This document shows, in pieces, positions 16,933 through 25,461 of a stretch of 39,786 nt of DNA (positions are counted from its first letter, which is position 1; each line of letters opens with the position of its first letter). A program made the position numbers and the translations under genes. A model generated the notes under the pieces. It saw nothing but the letters and a program-made list of their open reading frames with translations, ran no database searches and had not been told where the DNA came from. The stretch is from positions 1-39,786 of the forward strand of contig CALCRE010000020.1 of NCBI GenBank assembly GCA_937894465.1, given 5' to 3'. Origin of the DNA: an uncultured Clostridia bacterium. GTDB lineage: Bacteria; Bacillota; Clostridia; JAAYHZ01.

Positions 16933-16981
16933 GCACTTTATGCAAAGTATCAAGCACTTTAGGTAATTTTTTATGCAAAAG
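16933..16981. promoter_or_regulatory. Candidate AraC-type operator repeats upstream of murE
   Basis: GCACTTTA occurs at 16933-16940 and 16954-16961 (21 bp apart), and TTTATGCAAA(A)G at 16937-16947 and 16970-16981 (33 bp apart). Spacings near whole helical turns on one DNA face suit AraC-family binding. A -10-like TATAAT follows at 16989-16994. Confidence 0.45.
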
Positions 16982-17050
16982 TTTTGAATATAATATTTGT
17001 AGATATAAGGTAAAGATGCATTTGCAAAATTTCGCATAGGAGGAAGAGTT

Positions 17051-18544
17051 GTGATTGTTAGTAATTTGCTAAAAGGTTTGAATTATGTAGTTATTCAAGG
17101 TACAGATGATGTTAATGTTGACTTTATTTCCTGGGATTCAAGAAAAGTTAGGAGAGGCTCATTATTTATATGTGTTAAGGGGAGAAATGTAGATCGTCAT
17201 GATTTTGCTATTCAAGCAATAGAAGCTGGGGCATCTGTTCTAGTAATTGAACATGAAGTAGGAAACATCCCTGCGAATGTAAATATTATCAAAGTTGAAA
17301 ATACCAAGAAAACAATGGCCCATATTTCAAGTGTTTATTATGGTGAACCGTCAAAAAGTATTAATCTTATTGGTATTACAGGCACAAACGGCAAGACTTC
17401 CGTGTCTTGGTTTATTGCAAAGATTCTCGGGGAATCCGGACGAAAAGCAGGAATTATTGGAACTATTGAAAACCGGGTAGATACCGGGACAATGAAGGTG
17501 GAAAAACTAAATCCCACAACACCGGATTCCATTGAACTTCAGGCAACGCTAAGAGAAATGTTGGATGAAGGGGTTACGGATGTTGCTATGGAGGTTACTT
17601 CTTTAGCCCTATTAAATCATCGGGTTGATCAATGTCTCTTTAATATTGGAGTTTTTACCAATCTAACACAGGATCATTTAGATGAGCATGGTACAATGGA
17701 AAATTATAAGAATGCTAAAATGAAACTATTTAAAATGTGCCGGTATGGTGTAATTAATGCTGATATTCCAATATACCCTGAAATAAAAGAAAGAGCTTCA
17801 TGTGAAAAACTTGTGTCCTATGGTATTAACAATAATGCTGATTTTAAAGCAGAGAACATAGAATATATGATCGATGGCGTAACATTCACTTTGGATTTCA
17901 ATGGTGTAAGAAAAGATATGCGGATTAATGTTCCAGGTAAATTCAATGTCTACAATGCTTTAGCAGCTATTGGTACATGTTACCTTTCGGGACTTACACT
18001 AGAACAGATTGCATCCGGCATAGAAAAAATTGAAAGCGTAAAAGGCAGATTTGAATCGGTTCCAAATTTTAAAGGTTGTCTTGTTATTATCGATTATGCT
18101 CATACTCCGGACGGCCTTGAAAACATACTAAGTTCAATTAAAGAGTTTGCTAAAAAGAAAGTAATTACTGTTTTTGGTTGCGGAGGAGACAGAGACAGGA
18201 CTAAAAGGTCTGTTATGGGTGAGATTGCTGGAAAATGGTCAGACTTTTGCATAATAACTTCAGATAATCCTAGAACTGAAAATCCGATGGTGATACTTGA
18301 AGATATTGAGAGCGGAATAAGTAAAACAAGTTGTAACTACGAAAAAGTGCTTGACAGAAAAGAGGCAATTTATAGAGCACTGAACAGGGCTAAGGCCGAG
18401 GATGTTGTACTTATTGCAAGAAAAGGGCATGAGACATATCAGATGTTTGCAAATTATTCAATTCCTTTTGATGACAGTGAAATTGCAAGAAGATATTTTG
18501 ACAACCGTGATGTAAATTGTGAAGATAAAGGAGAGATTCTATGA
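17051..18544 (+). CDS. murE: MurE-type UDP-MurNAc-tripeptide ligase (meso-DAP type), orphan copy
   Basis: A cytoplasmic Mur ligase of 497 residues. Mur ligases of this type add an amino acid, usually meso-diaminopimelate, to UDP-MurNAc-L-Ala-D-Glu. Visible motifs are the ATP loop GITGTNGKTS (108-117), TTPDS (156-160), NLTQDHLDEHGTMENY (204-219), the likely carbamylated Lys in NAKMKLF (about 223), GCGGDRDRTKR and DNPR (405-408). DNPR is the meso-DAP recognition motif. The normally conserved substrate-loop EVSSHAL reads EVTSLAL (181-187): the Ser is kept, the His is lost. It starts at GTG with AGGAGG seven bases upstream. It stands outside a dcw cluster, next to an AraC gene and a ddl-like fragment. 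It could be a regulated paralogue or a specialised ligase. Confidence 0.9.
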   Translation: MIVSNLLKGLNYVVIQGTDDVNVDFISWDSRKVRRGSLFICVKGRNVDRHDFAIQAIEAGASVLVIEHEVGNIPANVNIIKVENTKKTMAHISSVYYGEPSKSINLIGITGTNGKTSVSWFIAKILGESGRKAGIIGTIENRVDTGTMKVEKLNPTTPDSIELQATLREMLDEGVTDVAMEVTSLALLNHRVDQCLFNIGVFTNLTQDHLDEHGTMENYKNAKMKLFKMCRYGVINADIPIYPEIKERASCEKLVSYGINNNADFKAENIEYMIDGVTFTLDFNGVRKDMRINVPGKFNVYNALAAIGTCYLSGLTLEQIASGIEKIESVKGRFESVPNFKGCLVIIDYAHTPDGLENILSSIKEFAKKKVITVFGCGGDRDRTKRSVMGEIAGKWSDFCIITSDNPRTENPMVILEDIESGISKTSCNYEKVLDRKEAIYRALNRAKAEDVVLIARKGHETYQMFANYSIPFDDSEIARRYFDNRDVNCEDKGEIL

Positions 18545-18636
18545 AAATCGTTGTTTTAGCTAGTGGATTAAGTCCGGAGAGAAATGCATCCAGACATAAA
18601 AGATGTCAGAAGATCATCCCTATCTATATCAATTAA
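18541..18636 (+). pseudogene. D-Ala-D-Ala ligase-like N-terminal remnant (31 codons)
   Basis: The frame overlaps the murE stop by four bases (ATGA) and encodes MKIVVLASGLSPERNASRHK, then ends. MKIVVLAGGLSPERNVS is the typical start of a D-alanine-D-alanine ligase family, and murE-ddl pairs are natural partners. The match breaks after about residue 15, and the remaining roughly 330 residues of a Ddl are absent. The sequence after 18640 shows no ATP-grasp motifs. Best read as a truncated ddl left by a deletion. A start-mimic by chance or a short functional leader is less likely. Confidence 0.6.
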
Positions 18637-18967
18637 GGTGCAAACAATACAAAAAATACGAAATATATCATTAATGAATTTCTTGTTGTAAAAGGGATAT
18701 GCCGAGCTTGAGGACAGGTTTCACGATGTTCTACAAACTGGTTTTTGCGATCACGGTGCTATAAAAGCAATAAGCCGGATAAGGTATATTCTTTGCCGTA
18801 TCCGGCTTATCAAACCGGAACACTATATGTTGAATGACAGCTCCTTTAGTAATTTGGCGAACTAAATAATTACTGCGTTCAATATCGTTACCAAGGCATT
18901 TTTACTGATGAGGTCAAGTGATCCCTTTTTCAATCGCAAATGTACAAGCATGCAAATCTTCTTCATT
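18637..18967. other. Gene-free stretch with a hairpin and no recognised ORF
   Basis: About 330 bases without a supported gene. It holds a perfect 12-bp stem (18770-18781 with 18799-18810). Several short frames, such as one containing LEDRFHDVLQTGFCDHGAIK (plus strand) and one with DIERSNYLVRQITKGAVIQ (minus), look coding-like but are interrupted by stops, so decayed sequence is likely. Confidence 0.5.
18770..18810. terminator. Perfect hairpin, possible terminator
   Basis: ATAAGCCGGATA pairs with TATCCGGCTTAT over 12 bp with a 17-base loop. On the minus strand it is followed by TTGCTTTTATAG, a weak U run, so it may stop transcription from the DUF3604 gene. It has no U run in the plus direction. 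Confidence 0.5.
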
Positions 18968-20854
18968 TTACACCCCATTTTCAAGAATCCAAACGGGTGA
19001 AGACATAGCCCAATGATAGTCCTTTTGGGTCACCCTCAAATAGTAGAAGACGAACTTTTCTTTTAAGTCAATCTCAGGTGTTAAGGCAATTTCTAGGAAA
19101 TCATCTTGGTCATCAAATGAGAATTCCAAAGTTTCGGAGTTTATATACTCAAACCTTTTGATCACCTCGTTATTTCTCACAACCTCGACAGTCTGTAAAG
19201 GGTTTGTTCCGATCACCCTACCGGATATGGTACACTTTCCGCTGTAGGGAAGTTCGCTTCCCATCATTTTGTCATTGACTCTAAAATCAAGGATGATCTT
19301 TTCTCCTGTGGTAGCATAACAACGACGATTATAGAGGGATTCCCATAAGGATTCTCTATCTAGTTTGTCACTGATAATCACAGATAGGCCGGCCGGATCA
19401 TATATGCCTAAAGGAGAGCGTCCCGCCTGTGACATATGTGTATCGGTGCCTCCAACTACTCCGAGTCGGTAACCTCTTTTTAGTGCTGCCTGAACACATT
19501 GGTCTCCTCGTGTTTCGGAATTACCCCACAAAGAGCATACTTCAACCACCCGTTCAAGCTGTGGATTATGCCTTGCCCAACTTCCGTCTTTGAACTTGTT
19601 GACATGGTGGGGTATGGTCATAACCTTAATCCCTTGCTTGCCTAATGTGTCGTGTAGTTTATCGATGGAATTTGCTCTTTCATCAGATGAAAGATAAAAT
19701 TCGCCGGGTGTCTCGGAGTAATATACATTTCTATGTCCATATTGGTGACCGTTCCACTCGTAGGAATAAAAGGTGACAAAGTTGCCGGGATCATAGAATT
19801 GATCGCAAACCTCAATCAAATCCTTCCGGTGTATATGATCAAAGATAACCCTACCGCCATAATGGTTGGCCGGAGCAACAAAATCCAACAACTCCCCGTC
19901 TTTTGCCCAAGCGAAATATTCTTCTTCCGTACCTATTCCATAGGACTTGTAGCATTGGCCGTGAAGGTCACCAAAATATACTTGCATCCCATCATATAAA
20001 GAAGGGGCAATGGGATTACTTCTTCCGTAAAGTCCGGATTCTCTGTTTAGAAACTCAAATCTATAAGGTTCAACCTGATCCTTGACTTTTATCTTTCCTT
20101 TCCAAATGCATGCACCTTTATACCCATCTTGCTTTTTCAATTCCAAAAAATCATCAGCATACTCCGGAAGAGGATTTGGCTTCTTATCATAATCTGTGGG
20201 GTTGAGATTTTCAATATCCGCTGCAATGACCTTGATGCTTGCCAAATCGTGGGATGGATCTATCGTAACGGAAGACTTCCACAACCTTGGCATTCCCCCT
20301 TTGACATGCAATACGGGTATTTGTTTTAACCGTCTGTACAAATCAGAGCCTTTCTTTAGAACTGCAATGTTAATGATTGCATCCTGCGCAAACCAAGGAC
20401 ATCGAAGAAGCGTACCGATTGGGTCTGCAGGCCAAATTTTAAACGTTGAATTCGGAGGCACGGTACCGGAACATATGACCGTGTCGATCACATGGGAATA
20501 GTTGTATCGATTGGAGGAATACATGGATTCAACTTTTACTTCATCTTTAAATTCAAACTTAACTGTGGCTCCCCTACCGGTTACCTGTTGATCTTGAAAC
20601 ACATTTGTCCCGTGGACCAAAGGCCTGGCATTATCAAGTTTCCAACCTGCACTAAACTCAATTGCAATATGATCTCCTGCTTCTAAACAAGCCTCTCCTG
20701 TTTCAACGGTTATTTCCCAAACACAAGCTTGCTTTGCACCGGCGACATCAGGTGTAATATTCGCTATTGCATCAAAATAATTACCTTCATTCCACCGTTG
20801 TATGTGACTGAACCAAGTCTTTGTGATCAGGTCATTTGGTTTTAAACTGTCCAT
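18968..20854 (-). CDS. DUF3604 (PHP-like metal hydrolase) protein
   Basis: A 628-residue protein. The N-terminal half is beta-rich (FEFKDEVKVES, GTVPPNSTFKIWPADPIG). The C-terminal half has the PHP-type metal motifs of DUF3604: YFGDLHGQ (about residues 293-300), FVAPANHYGG, MTIPHHVNKF, GGTDTHMSQAG and RRCYATTGEKI. This family occurs with sugar-degradation loci and is probably a metal-dependent phosphoesterase or hydrolase. The substrate is unknown. The longest frame starts at 20887, but GAAGGAG lies just before the ATG at 20852-20854. It is divergent from the Gfo/Idh/MocA gene across about 250 bases. The cytoplasmic location follows from the absence of a signal peptide. Confidence 0.82.
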   Translation of the reverse strand: MDSLKPNDLITKTWFSHIQRWNEGNYFDAIANITPDVAGAKQACVWEITVETGEACLEAGDHIAIEFSAGWKLDNARPLVHGTNVFQDQQVTGRGATVKFEFKDEVKVESMYSSNRYNYSHVIDTVICSGTVPPNSTFKIWPADPIGTLLRCPWFAQDAIINIAVLKKGSDLYRRLKQIPVLHVKGGMPRLWKSSVTIDPSHDLASIKVIAADIENLNPTDYDKKPNPLPEYADDFLELKKQDGYKGACIWKGKIKVKDQVEPYRFEFLNRESGLYGRSNPIAPSLYDGMQVYFGDLHGQCYKSYGIGTEEEYFAWAKDGELLDFVAPANHYGGRVIFDHIHRKDLIEVCDQFYDPGNFVTFYSYEWNGHQYGHRNVYYSETPGEFYLSSDERANSIDKLHDTLGKQGIKVMTIPHHVNKFKDGSWARHNPQLERVVEVCSLWGNSETRGDQCVQAALKRGYRLGVVGGTDTHMSQAGRSPLGIYDPAGLSVIISDKLDRESLWESLYNRRCYATTGEKIILDFRVNDKMMGSELPYSGKCTISGRVIGTNPLQTVEVVRNNEVIKRFEYINSETLEFSFDDQDDFLEIALTPEIDLKEKFVFYYLRVTQKDYHWAMSSPVWILENGV

Positions 20855-21103
20855 AGGTAGCTCCTTCGTTATTTTCTTTATATTCACTTTAGAACCTTTT
20901 TTATTATACTAGATTATATCATACCGGTGCAGGTAGAAGATTACATAATACAAGACATAGACAACTTGGCGGTAATTGGCACTAAATCCATTGTTTTTTA
21001 CTTTCAATTAAGATAATATGAATAATATGAAATATCATTTTGCAAAAAGCATTACAAAAATGTATGGTACATCAGGCAAAATGCGAAAACAAGGAGGAAA
21101 ATG

Positions 21104-22138
21104 ATGGATAAGGTAAAAGTAGCAATCATCGGTTGTGGAGGCATTGGACGATTCCATGCAAGTCATCTCGTTAACATGGATGATGTTGAAGTAGTGGCTG
21201 TAGCTGATCCCGTTGAAGATAGAACCAAGGCATTCCAACAAATGTTTCCTACCGCCAAGGCATATAAAAGCCATATGGAAGTATTGGCTGACTTGGACAA
21301 TTTAAAACCGGATGCTGCATATATTTGCATTCCCCCATATGCACATGACGACTATTCGGAAATTGGTTTTATTGAAAAAGGTCTTGCGTTATATGTTGAA
21401 AAACCCATGGCATTAGATATGGGTTTTGCAGCTAAGGTCCGTAACAAAATCATGCAGTACAATGCTGTTACCTCGGTTGGTTTTCAGCTTCGCTACCTTT
21501 CATTCTTGGATGAAGCAAAACGTTTTATCGAAAAATACAATCCCGCTACCGTTTATGCGAACAGAATCGGAGGCTTGCCCGGTGTTTATTGGTTTGACCT
21601 TTATGACATGTCCGGAGGGCAATTAGTGGAACAAAACATTCACACCGTTGATATGCTACGCTATATGTTCGGCGATGTGAAAAGAGTTTACGGTGTTGCC
21701 GGCAATACCTATATTAAAAAGGCAAACTATGATATTGACGACCACTCCACATGCTTGATGACTTTCAAGTCCGGAGTCACCGTTACAGTGAATACCGGTT
21801 GCTACATTCCGCCTAAGAAAAAGAGCGAAGGCTTAAATTTAAATGTGGAAACTTCCACTCCGGCTCCGAATTACAACCATTTGATGATGATTTCGGATCA
21901 AGCTGTAGGCCAATGCAATTATTTCAGCTCTTTCAAAGAATGGATCAGCACCGGTGAATCCAATGAATATGTAGACAAGAGCGATTGTGGTGTCACAGCC
22001 GACAGAACATTCATCAATGCAGTCAAGGCAAAGGATCCTAATATGGTTAAGTCTCCCTACCGGGATGCTTACAAGACACTCCAAACGGTATTAGCCGCAA
22101 ACGAGTCCTTTAAGACAGGAAAGGTGATTGAGTTATGA
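21104..22138 (+). CDS. Gfo/Idh/MocA family oxidoreductase
   Basis: An NAD(P)-dependent dehydrogenase of 344 residues with an N-terminal Rossmann motif VAIIGCGGIGRFHASH. The EKP signature (YVEKPMAL) lies near residue 100, and the C-terminal catalytic domain contains EQNIHTVDMLRYMFGD. The His-x-x-Asp is the family's usual catalytic pair. Such enzymes oxidise inositols, sugar acids or amino sugars. AAGGAGG at 21091-21097 is six bases from the ATG at 21104 and three from the one at 21101, so the second is favoured. It is coupled to the next gene by an ATGA overlap. The pair with a sugar isomerase suggests catabolism of a rare sugar or inositol-like compound. Confidence 0.92.
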   Translation: MDKVKVAIIGCGGIGRFHASHLVNMDDVEVVAVADPVEDRTKAFQQMFPTAKAYKSHMEVLADLDNLKPDAAYICIPPYAHDDYSEIGFIEKGLALYVEKPMALDMGFAAKVRNKIMQYNAVTSVGFQLRYLSFLDEAKRFIEKYNPATVYANRIGGLPGVYWFDLYDMSGGQLVEQNIHTVDMLRYMFGDVKRVYGVAGNTYIKKANYDIDDHSTCLMTFKSGVTVTVNTGCYIPPKKKSEGLNLNVETSTPAPNYNHLMMISDQAVGQCNYFSSFKEWISTGESNEYVDKSDCGVTADRTFINAVKAKDPNMVKSPYRDAYKTLQTVLAANESFKTGKVIEL

Positions 22139-22932
22139 AAACAGGACTTACCCAAATCATAGTCCCGGAAAACGCAAAAACTTTTTTGGAGATTGCCAAA
22201 AACACAGGTTATGACTGTGTAGAACTGCTTTTTAAAGACAAGGAAGGCTATATCTCCACAAAATCCACTGATGAAGAAATCAAAAGCATAACAGATTATG
22301 CCGCACATTTAGGTCTTGACATTGTTTCCACTTGTATCGGAAGAGGTTCCTACAACCTGCTTGCATCGGGAGAACTGCAAGAAAAGGGCATTGCAGAAGC
22401 TATTCAAGGCTTAAAAGTGACAAGAAAGCTCGGCGCGAAGGTCATGTTGCATACATTAGGCTCCTTCTCCGCTGACCTTTATTACGAGGATGCATATAAT
22501 AACACGGTGAAATCCCTTAAGGAAATTGCCAAAGGTGCAAAGGAAGCCGACTGTTCATTGGCCATTGAGATGGTGTGGAATGGATTTCTGTTCAGCCCCC
22601 TTGAAATGCGCAACGTAATCGATGAAGTCGGAAGTGAGTACATCGGTTTCTACTTTGATCCGGGCAATATGGCCGTGTTCCAATTCCCGCAACATTGGGT
22701 CCGTGCATTGGGTCACAGAACCAAGATGGTTCACATGAAGGACTTCAAAGGTGGCGCATTGAATGGAAAATGGACCGCTTTATTGGACGGTGGAGTCAAT
22801 TTTCAAGCAGTGATGCATGAACTCAAAGCAGCAAACGTCGCTCCTATTTTTATCAGTGAAGTGGATAAGAATCTGGATAGCTTTGAGAATACTGCTCAAA
22901 AGATTAAACAAATTGCACAATACTACGTATGA
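22135..22932 (+). CDS. Sugar isomerase/epimerase (xylose isomerase-like TIM barrel)
   Basis: A 265-residue AP_endonuc_2 / TIM-barrel protein. The metal-binding residues are suggested by LAIEMVWNGFLFSP (Glu), FYFDPGNM (Asp), VHMKDFKG (His/Asp) and ISEVDKN (Glu). The start overlaps the oxidoreductase stop (ATGA, 22135-22138), so the two are translated together. Such enzymes act on keto-sugars or inosose-type intermediates downstream of Gfo/Idh/MocA dehydrogenases. A terminator follows. Confidence 0.9.
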   Translation: MKTGLTQIIVPENAKTFLEIAKNTGYDCVELLFKDKEGYISTKSTDEEIKSITDYAAHLGLDIVSTCIGRGSYNLLASGELQEKGIAEAIQGLKVTRKLGAKVMLHTLGSFSADLYYEDAYNNTVKSLKEIAKGAKEADCSLAIEMVWNGFLFSPLEMRNVIDEVGSEYIGFYFDPGNMAVFQFPQHWVRALGHRTKMVHMKDFKGGALNGKWTALLDGGVNFQAVMHELKAANVAPIFISEVDKNLDSFENTAQKIKQIAQYYV

Positions 22933-22958
22933 TGTGAAGCAACTATACAAAGGTTTTT

Positions 22959-22992
22959 AACGGGAACGTCATGTTCCCGTTAATCCTTTTTT
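22959..22992 (+). terminator. Terminator of the oxidoreductase-isomerase operon
   Basis: A perfect 9-bp stem (AACGGGAAC, 22959-22967, with GTTCCCGTT, 22973-22981) is followed by a run of six T. The Shine-Dalgarno of the next gene begins directly after it. Confidence 0.85.
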
Positions 22993-23004
22993 AAGGAGGT
23001 AAAA

Positions 23005-24606
23005 ATGTTCTCATTAAAAGATCATTGGATTTTAACATTTGCAATATCATTAACAACCATTGCCATCATGTTTTTACTGGTGTCTTGTTCCCGAACCGGA
23101 GACCATGACCCACAGTACACGACTACTACCGTGACCACCGCGGCTCAAGAGTCAGTCACGGAAGCTGTTACCACACAAGAGCAAGTACCGGATGAAACAC
23201 CGGTTGAAAATCAAGATAAGTATTATTGTGTCACAGATTACGGTGTCAAAGGAGACGGAGTTACCGATGATACCGAAGCAATTCAAGCCATATTCGACAT
23301 GTTAGAAGACGGGGGAACAGTGTATTTCCCCTCTGGTAAGTATTGGGTTACCAAAAGCTTGTACGTCAAAACAAATAACACGACGATCTACGGAAACGGC
23401 AAGACCACCCACGTACTCTTTACATATGAACAAAAAGAGACCGATTCCGGTCTTTCGGCCAGCCTCTTTTGCTTCGGTGCCGGCTTACGTGATATCGTAT
23501 TTAAAGATATGAAATTAGAGTATGAAGGCGAATTTTTCCCGGAGTTCGGAGACTCTTATAAAGGAAAAGTAAGCGGATTGTATTTTATGCGAAACTACGA
23601 TGTCATCGTGGAAAATGTAGAAATATTCGGATTTAATGCAAATGGAATATATGCCGGAGCCACAACTCTTGCTTATTCCAAAAACATTATGATTGACAAA
23701 TGTAATCTTCACCATAACCGTGTTGCCGGTGTCCTATTCGGCAATGTAGACGGTTTGTCCCTCACAAATACTTTGCTGGAATACAACGGATCCCAACCGG
23801 ATGGTGGAACCGGGTACGGTTGTGCCGGTAGTAGCGGTGCAATTCCCAAAAATGTACAAATTATCGGCAACAGGGCAAATTACAACTACAGAAAAGGTAT
23901 TGACCTTCATGCAGGTAATTATGCCATCATCGATGGTAACATATGCACAGGTAACCGCTTGTACGGAATTTACACTGAAGGCAGAAACACTTCAGACATT
24001 ATCATCAGCAACAATATCATCAACGGTATGAAAAAGGAAAAGTTGGACATCGGATCTCCTTATACTTGGATCGCCGGAATCTCGATTGGAGTTTGGGAAA
24101 CCGGTAACGATCAGTTTACCCATAATTACACCATCACCGGAAATATTGTCAAGGATTTCGGTTTGACCCAAGGTGACGCTTACCCTATTTTTGTATACCA
24201 TTCCTATCAAAACGGACACATTCAGATCAAGGATAATATTTTGATGGTGGATAATGTCAGCCACCTGGTGAGATTTTCTCGTGGAGGAACCAATAGCGAT
24301 TACGACATCTCCCTGGATATCAGTGGTAACCAAGCCACGGTTACAGGCAGGGTGATCGGGGCTCCTATCTACTTGGGATACTATAACAAGTTGAATGTCT
24401 TCAACAACCAAATCACGTTCAAGAAACCTTTGAACACAGCTTTGGTGTATATCGGCAACAAAGAAGATTGCCAAGCTTTCTATGCATTCAATAACATCAC
24501 CGTACCGGATTACGGCGACAATGAACAAGTGGTGTTAGAAAATCCCGGAAGCACTGTGCAACTGGTGAAGATGAAGAACTTCCTAAACGGTGAACTCACG
24601 GATTAG
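23005..24606 (+). CDS. Secreted right-handed beta-helix lipoprotein (pectate lyase 3-like)
   Basis: A 533-residue exported protein. A signal peptide ends in LLVSC, a lipobox, so Cys29 is probably lipidated and the protein anchored to the outer membrane face. A Thr/Glu-rich linker (about 33-70) follows. Then comes the pectate-lyase-3 entry motif YGVKGDGVTDDTEAIQAIFDMLEDGG, written in part as DYGVKGDGVTDDTEAIQ, and many NxxI/GNxI beta-helix rungs. It probably binds or cleaves an acidic polysaccharide. No specific catalytic residue is claimed. AAGGAGG precedes the start, and a strong terminator follows the stop. Confidence 0.88.
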   Translation: MFSLKDHWILTFAISLTTIAIMFLLVSCSRTGDHDPQYTTTTVTTAAQESVTEAVTTQEQVPDETPVENQDKYYCVTDYGVKGDGVTDDTEAIQAIFDMLEDGGTVYFPSGKYWVTKSLYVKTNNTTIYGNGKTTHVLFTYEQKETDSGLSASLFCFGAGLRDIVFKDMKLEYEGEFFPEFGDSYKGKVSGLYFMRNYDVIVENVEIFGFNANGIYAGATTLAYSKNIMIDKCNLHHNRVAGVLFGNVDGLSLTNTLLEYNGSQPDGGTGYGCAGSSGAIPKNVQIIGNRANYNYRKGIDLHAGNYAIIDGNICTGNRLYGIYTEGRNTSDIIISNNIINGMKKEKLDIGSPYTWIAGISIGVWETGNDQFTHNYTITGNIVKDFGLTQGDAYPIFVYHSYQNGHIQIKDNILMVDNVSHLVRFSRGGTNSDYDISLDISGNQATVTGRVIGAPIYLGYYNKLNVFNNQITFKKPLNTALVYIGNKEDCQAFYAFNNITVPDYGDNEQVVLENPGSTVQLVKMKNFLNGELTD

Positions 24607-24638
24607 ATATCAATAAGAAAAATAAATAACTTATAAAA

Positions 24639-24676
24639 ATCGACATAGTCATGAATCCGGCTATGTCGATTTTTTA
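24639..24676 (+). terminator. Terminator after the beta-helix gene
   Basis: A perfect 10-bp stem (ATCGACATAG, 24639-24648, with CTATGTCGAT, 24661-24670) with a 12-base loop and a run of T. Confidence 0.88.
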
Positions 24677-24683
24677 TATCATA

Positions 24684-24705
24684 TTTCAGCTAAAGTTCAG
24701 GCAAC
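24684..24705 (+). promoter_or_regulatory. Direct-repeat operator upstream of VTC-DUF4956-CotH operon
   Basis: TTTCAG (24684-24689) and GTTCAG (24695-24700) are repeated with an 11-bp period. The 22-bp segment agrees at 17 positions with one upstream of the response regulator gene (28135-28156). An 11-bp period is typical of OmpR/PhoB-type sites. -10-like TATACT (24713-24718) and TATAAT (24733-24738) lie downstream. Confidence 0.65.
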
Positions 24706-24767
24706 AAACAAATATACTTCAGTTTCAACACTTATAATAAATTCATTCCAAAGAAAGGAGTAAAAAA

Positions 24768-25445
24768 ATGGGAGAATCACGAGGCAGACATGAGCTGAAA
24801 CATTATATAAACTATGCTGACGTATTACAGCTTAGAACTAGGCTTCCATATGTGGCCGGTCTTGATAAAAATGCTGTACAGGAAAACGGATATCGGGTAA
24901 AGAGCCTCTACTTTGACAACTACAATGATAAAGCGTTAAAAGAAAAGATTGATGGAATAAGCGAACGTGAAAAGTTCCGCTTGCGCCTTTATAACAACGA
25001 CACATCCTTTATCCGCCTTGAAAAGAAAAGCAAGAAAAATGGCATTTGTTTTAAGGAGAGTGCAATCATAACTATAGAGGAATGTAAGCGATTACTTGAG
25101 GGCGACCTTCATGCACTAAAAGAGAATGGGAATTCCCTGTGTTTGGAGCTTTACTCTAAAATGCATTACCAACAGCTTCGATTTAAAAATATCGTAGACT
25201 ATCAGCGGGAAGCATACATCCATCCCATGGGAAATGTGCGAATAACCTTGGATTATGATATTCGGACAAGCTATAATGCCTGTGCTTTTCTAGAACCTGA
25301 ACCTGTTCTTGTACCCCTTTCAGGGATCTATATTCTCGAAGTGAAATATGACGATTTTCTGCCTGAGATCATTCGTGGAATAGTGTCTCTTCCCAGTAGA
25401 ACAAGTACATCATTTTCCAAATATGCAAGGTCAAGAGTTATTTAA
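24768..25445 (+). CDS. VTC-domain protein (polyphosphate polymerase-like)
   Basis: A 225-residue protein matching the VTC/triphosphate-tunnel fold. Basic and acidic patches are RHELKHY (7-13), YFDNYNDKALKEKIDG (48-63), REKFRLRLY (67-75), LEKKSKKNG (84-92), DYQREAY (144-150), RITLDYDIR (158-166) and ILEVKYD (189-195). These line the tunnel that binds triphosphate or polyphosphate in yeast Vtc4. Bacterial members are usually annotated as polyphosphate polymerase domain proteins, without proof of activity. It has no membrane segment and is followed by DUF4956 and CotH genes, a recurrent association. AAAGGAG precedes the start. Activity may be on phosphate donors for the linked kinase. Confidence 0.88.
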   Translation: MGESRGRHELKHYINYADVLQLRTRLPYVAGLDKNAVQENGYRVKSLYFDNYNDKALKEKIDGISEREKFRLRLYNNDTSFIRLEKKSKKNGICFKESAIITIEECKRLLEGDLHALKENGNSLCLELYSKMHYQQLRFKNIVDYQREAYIHPMGNVRITLDYDIRTSYNACAFLEPEPVLVPLSGIYILEVKYDDFLPEIIRGIVSLPSRTSTSFSKYARSRVI

Positions 25446-25461
25446 ATCGGAGGTAAATACA

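Noticed and set aside
18637..18967. Coding-like short frames after the ddl remnant
   Set aside because: Each is interrupted by stops and none shows a family motif, so I did not call a gene.
23992..24528. Long minus-strand frame inside the beta-helix gene
   Set aside because: It is the antisense shadow of the repeat-rich lipoprotein gene and shows no start signals.
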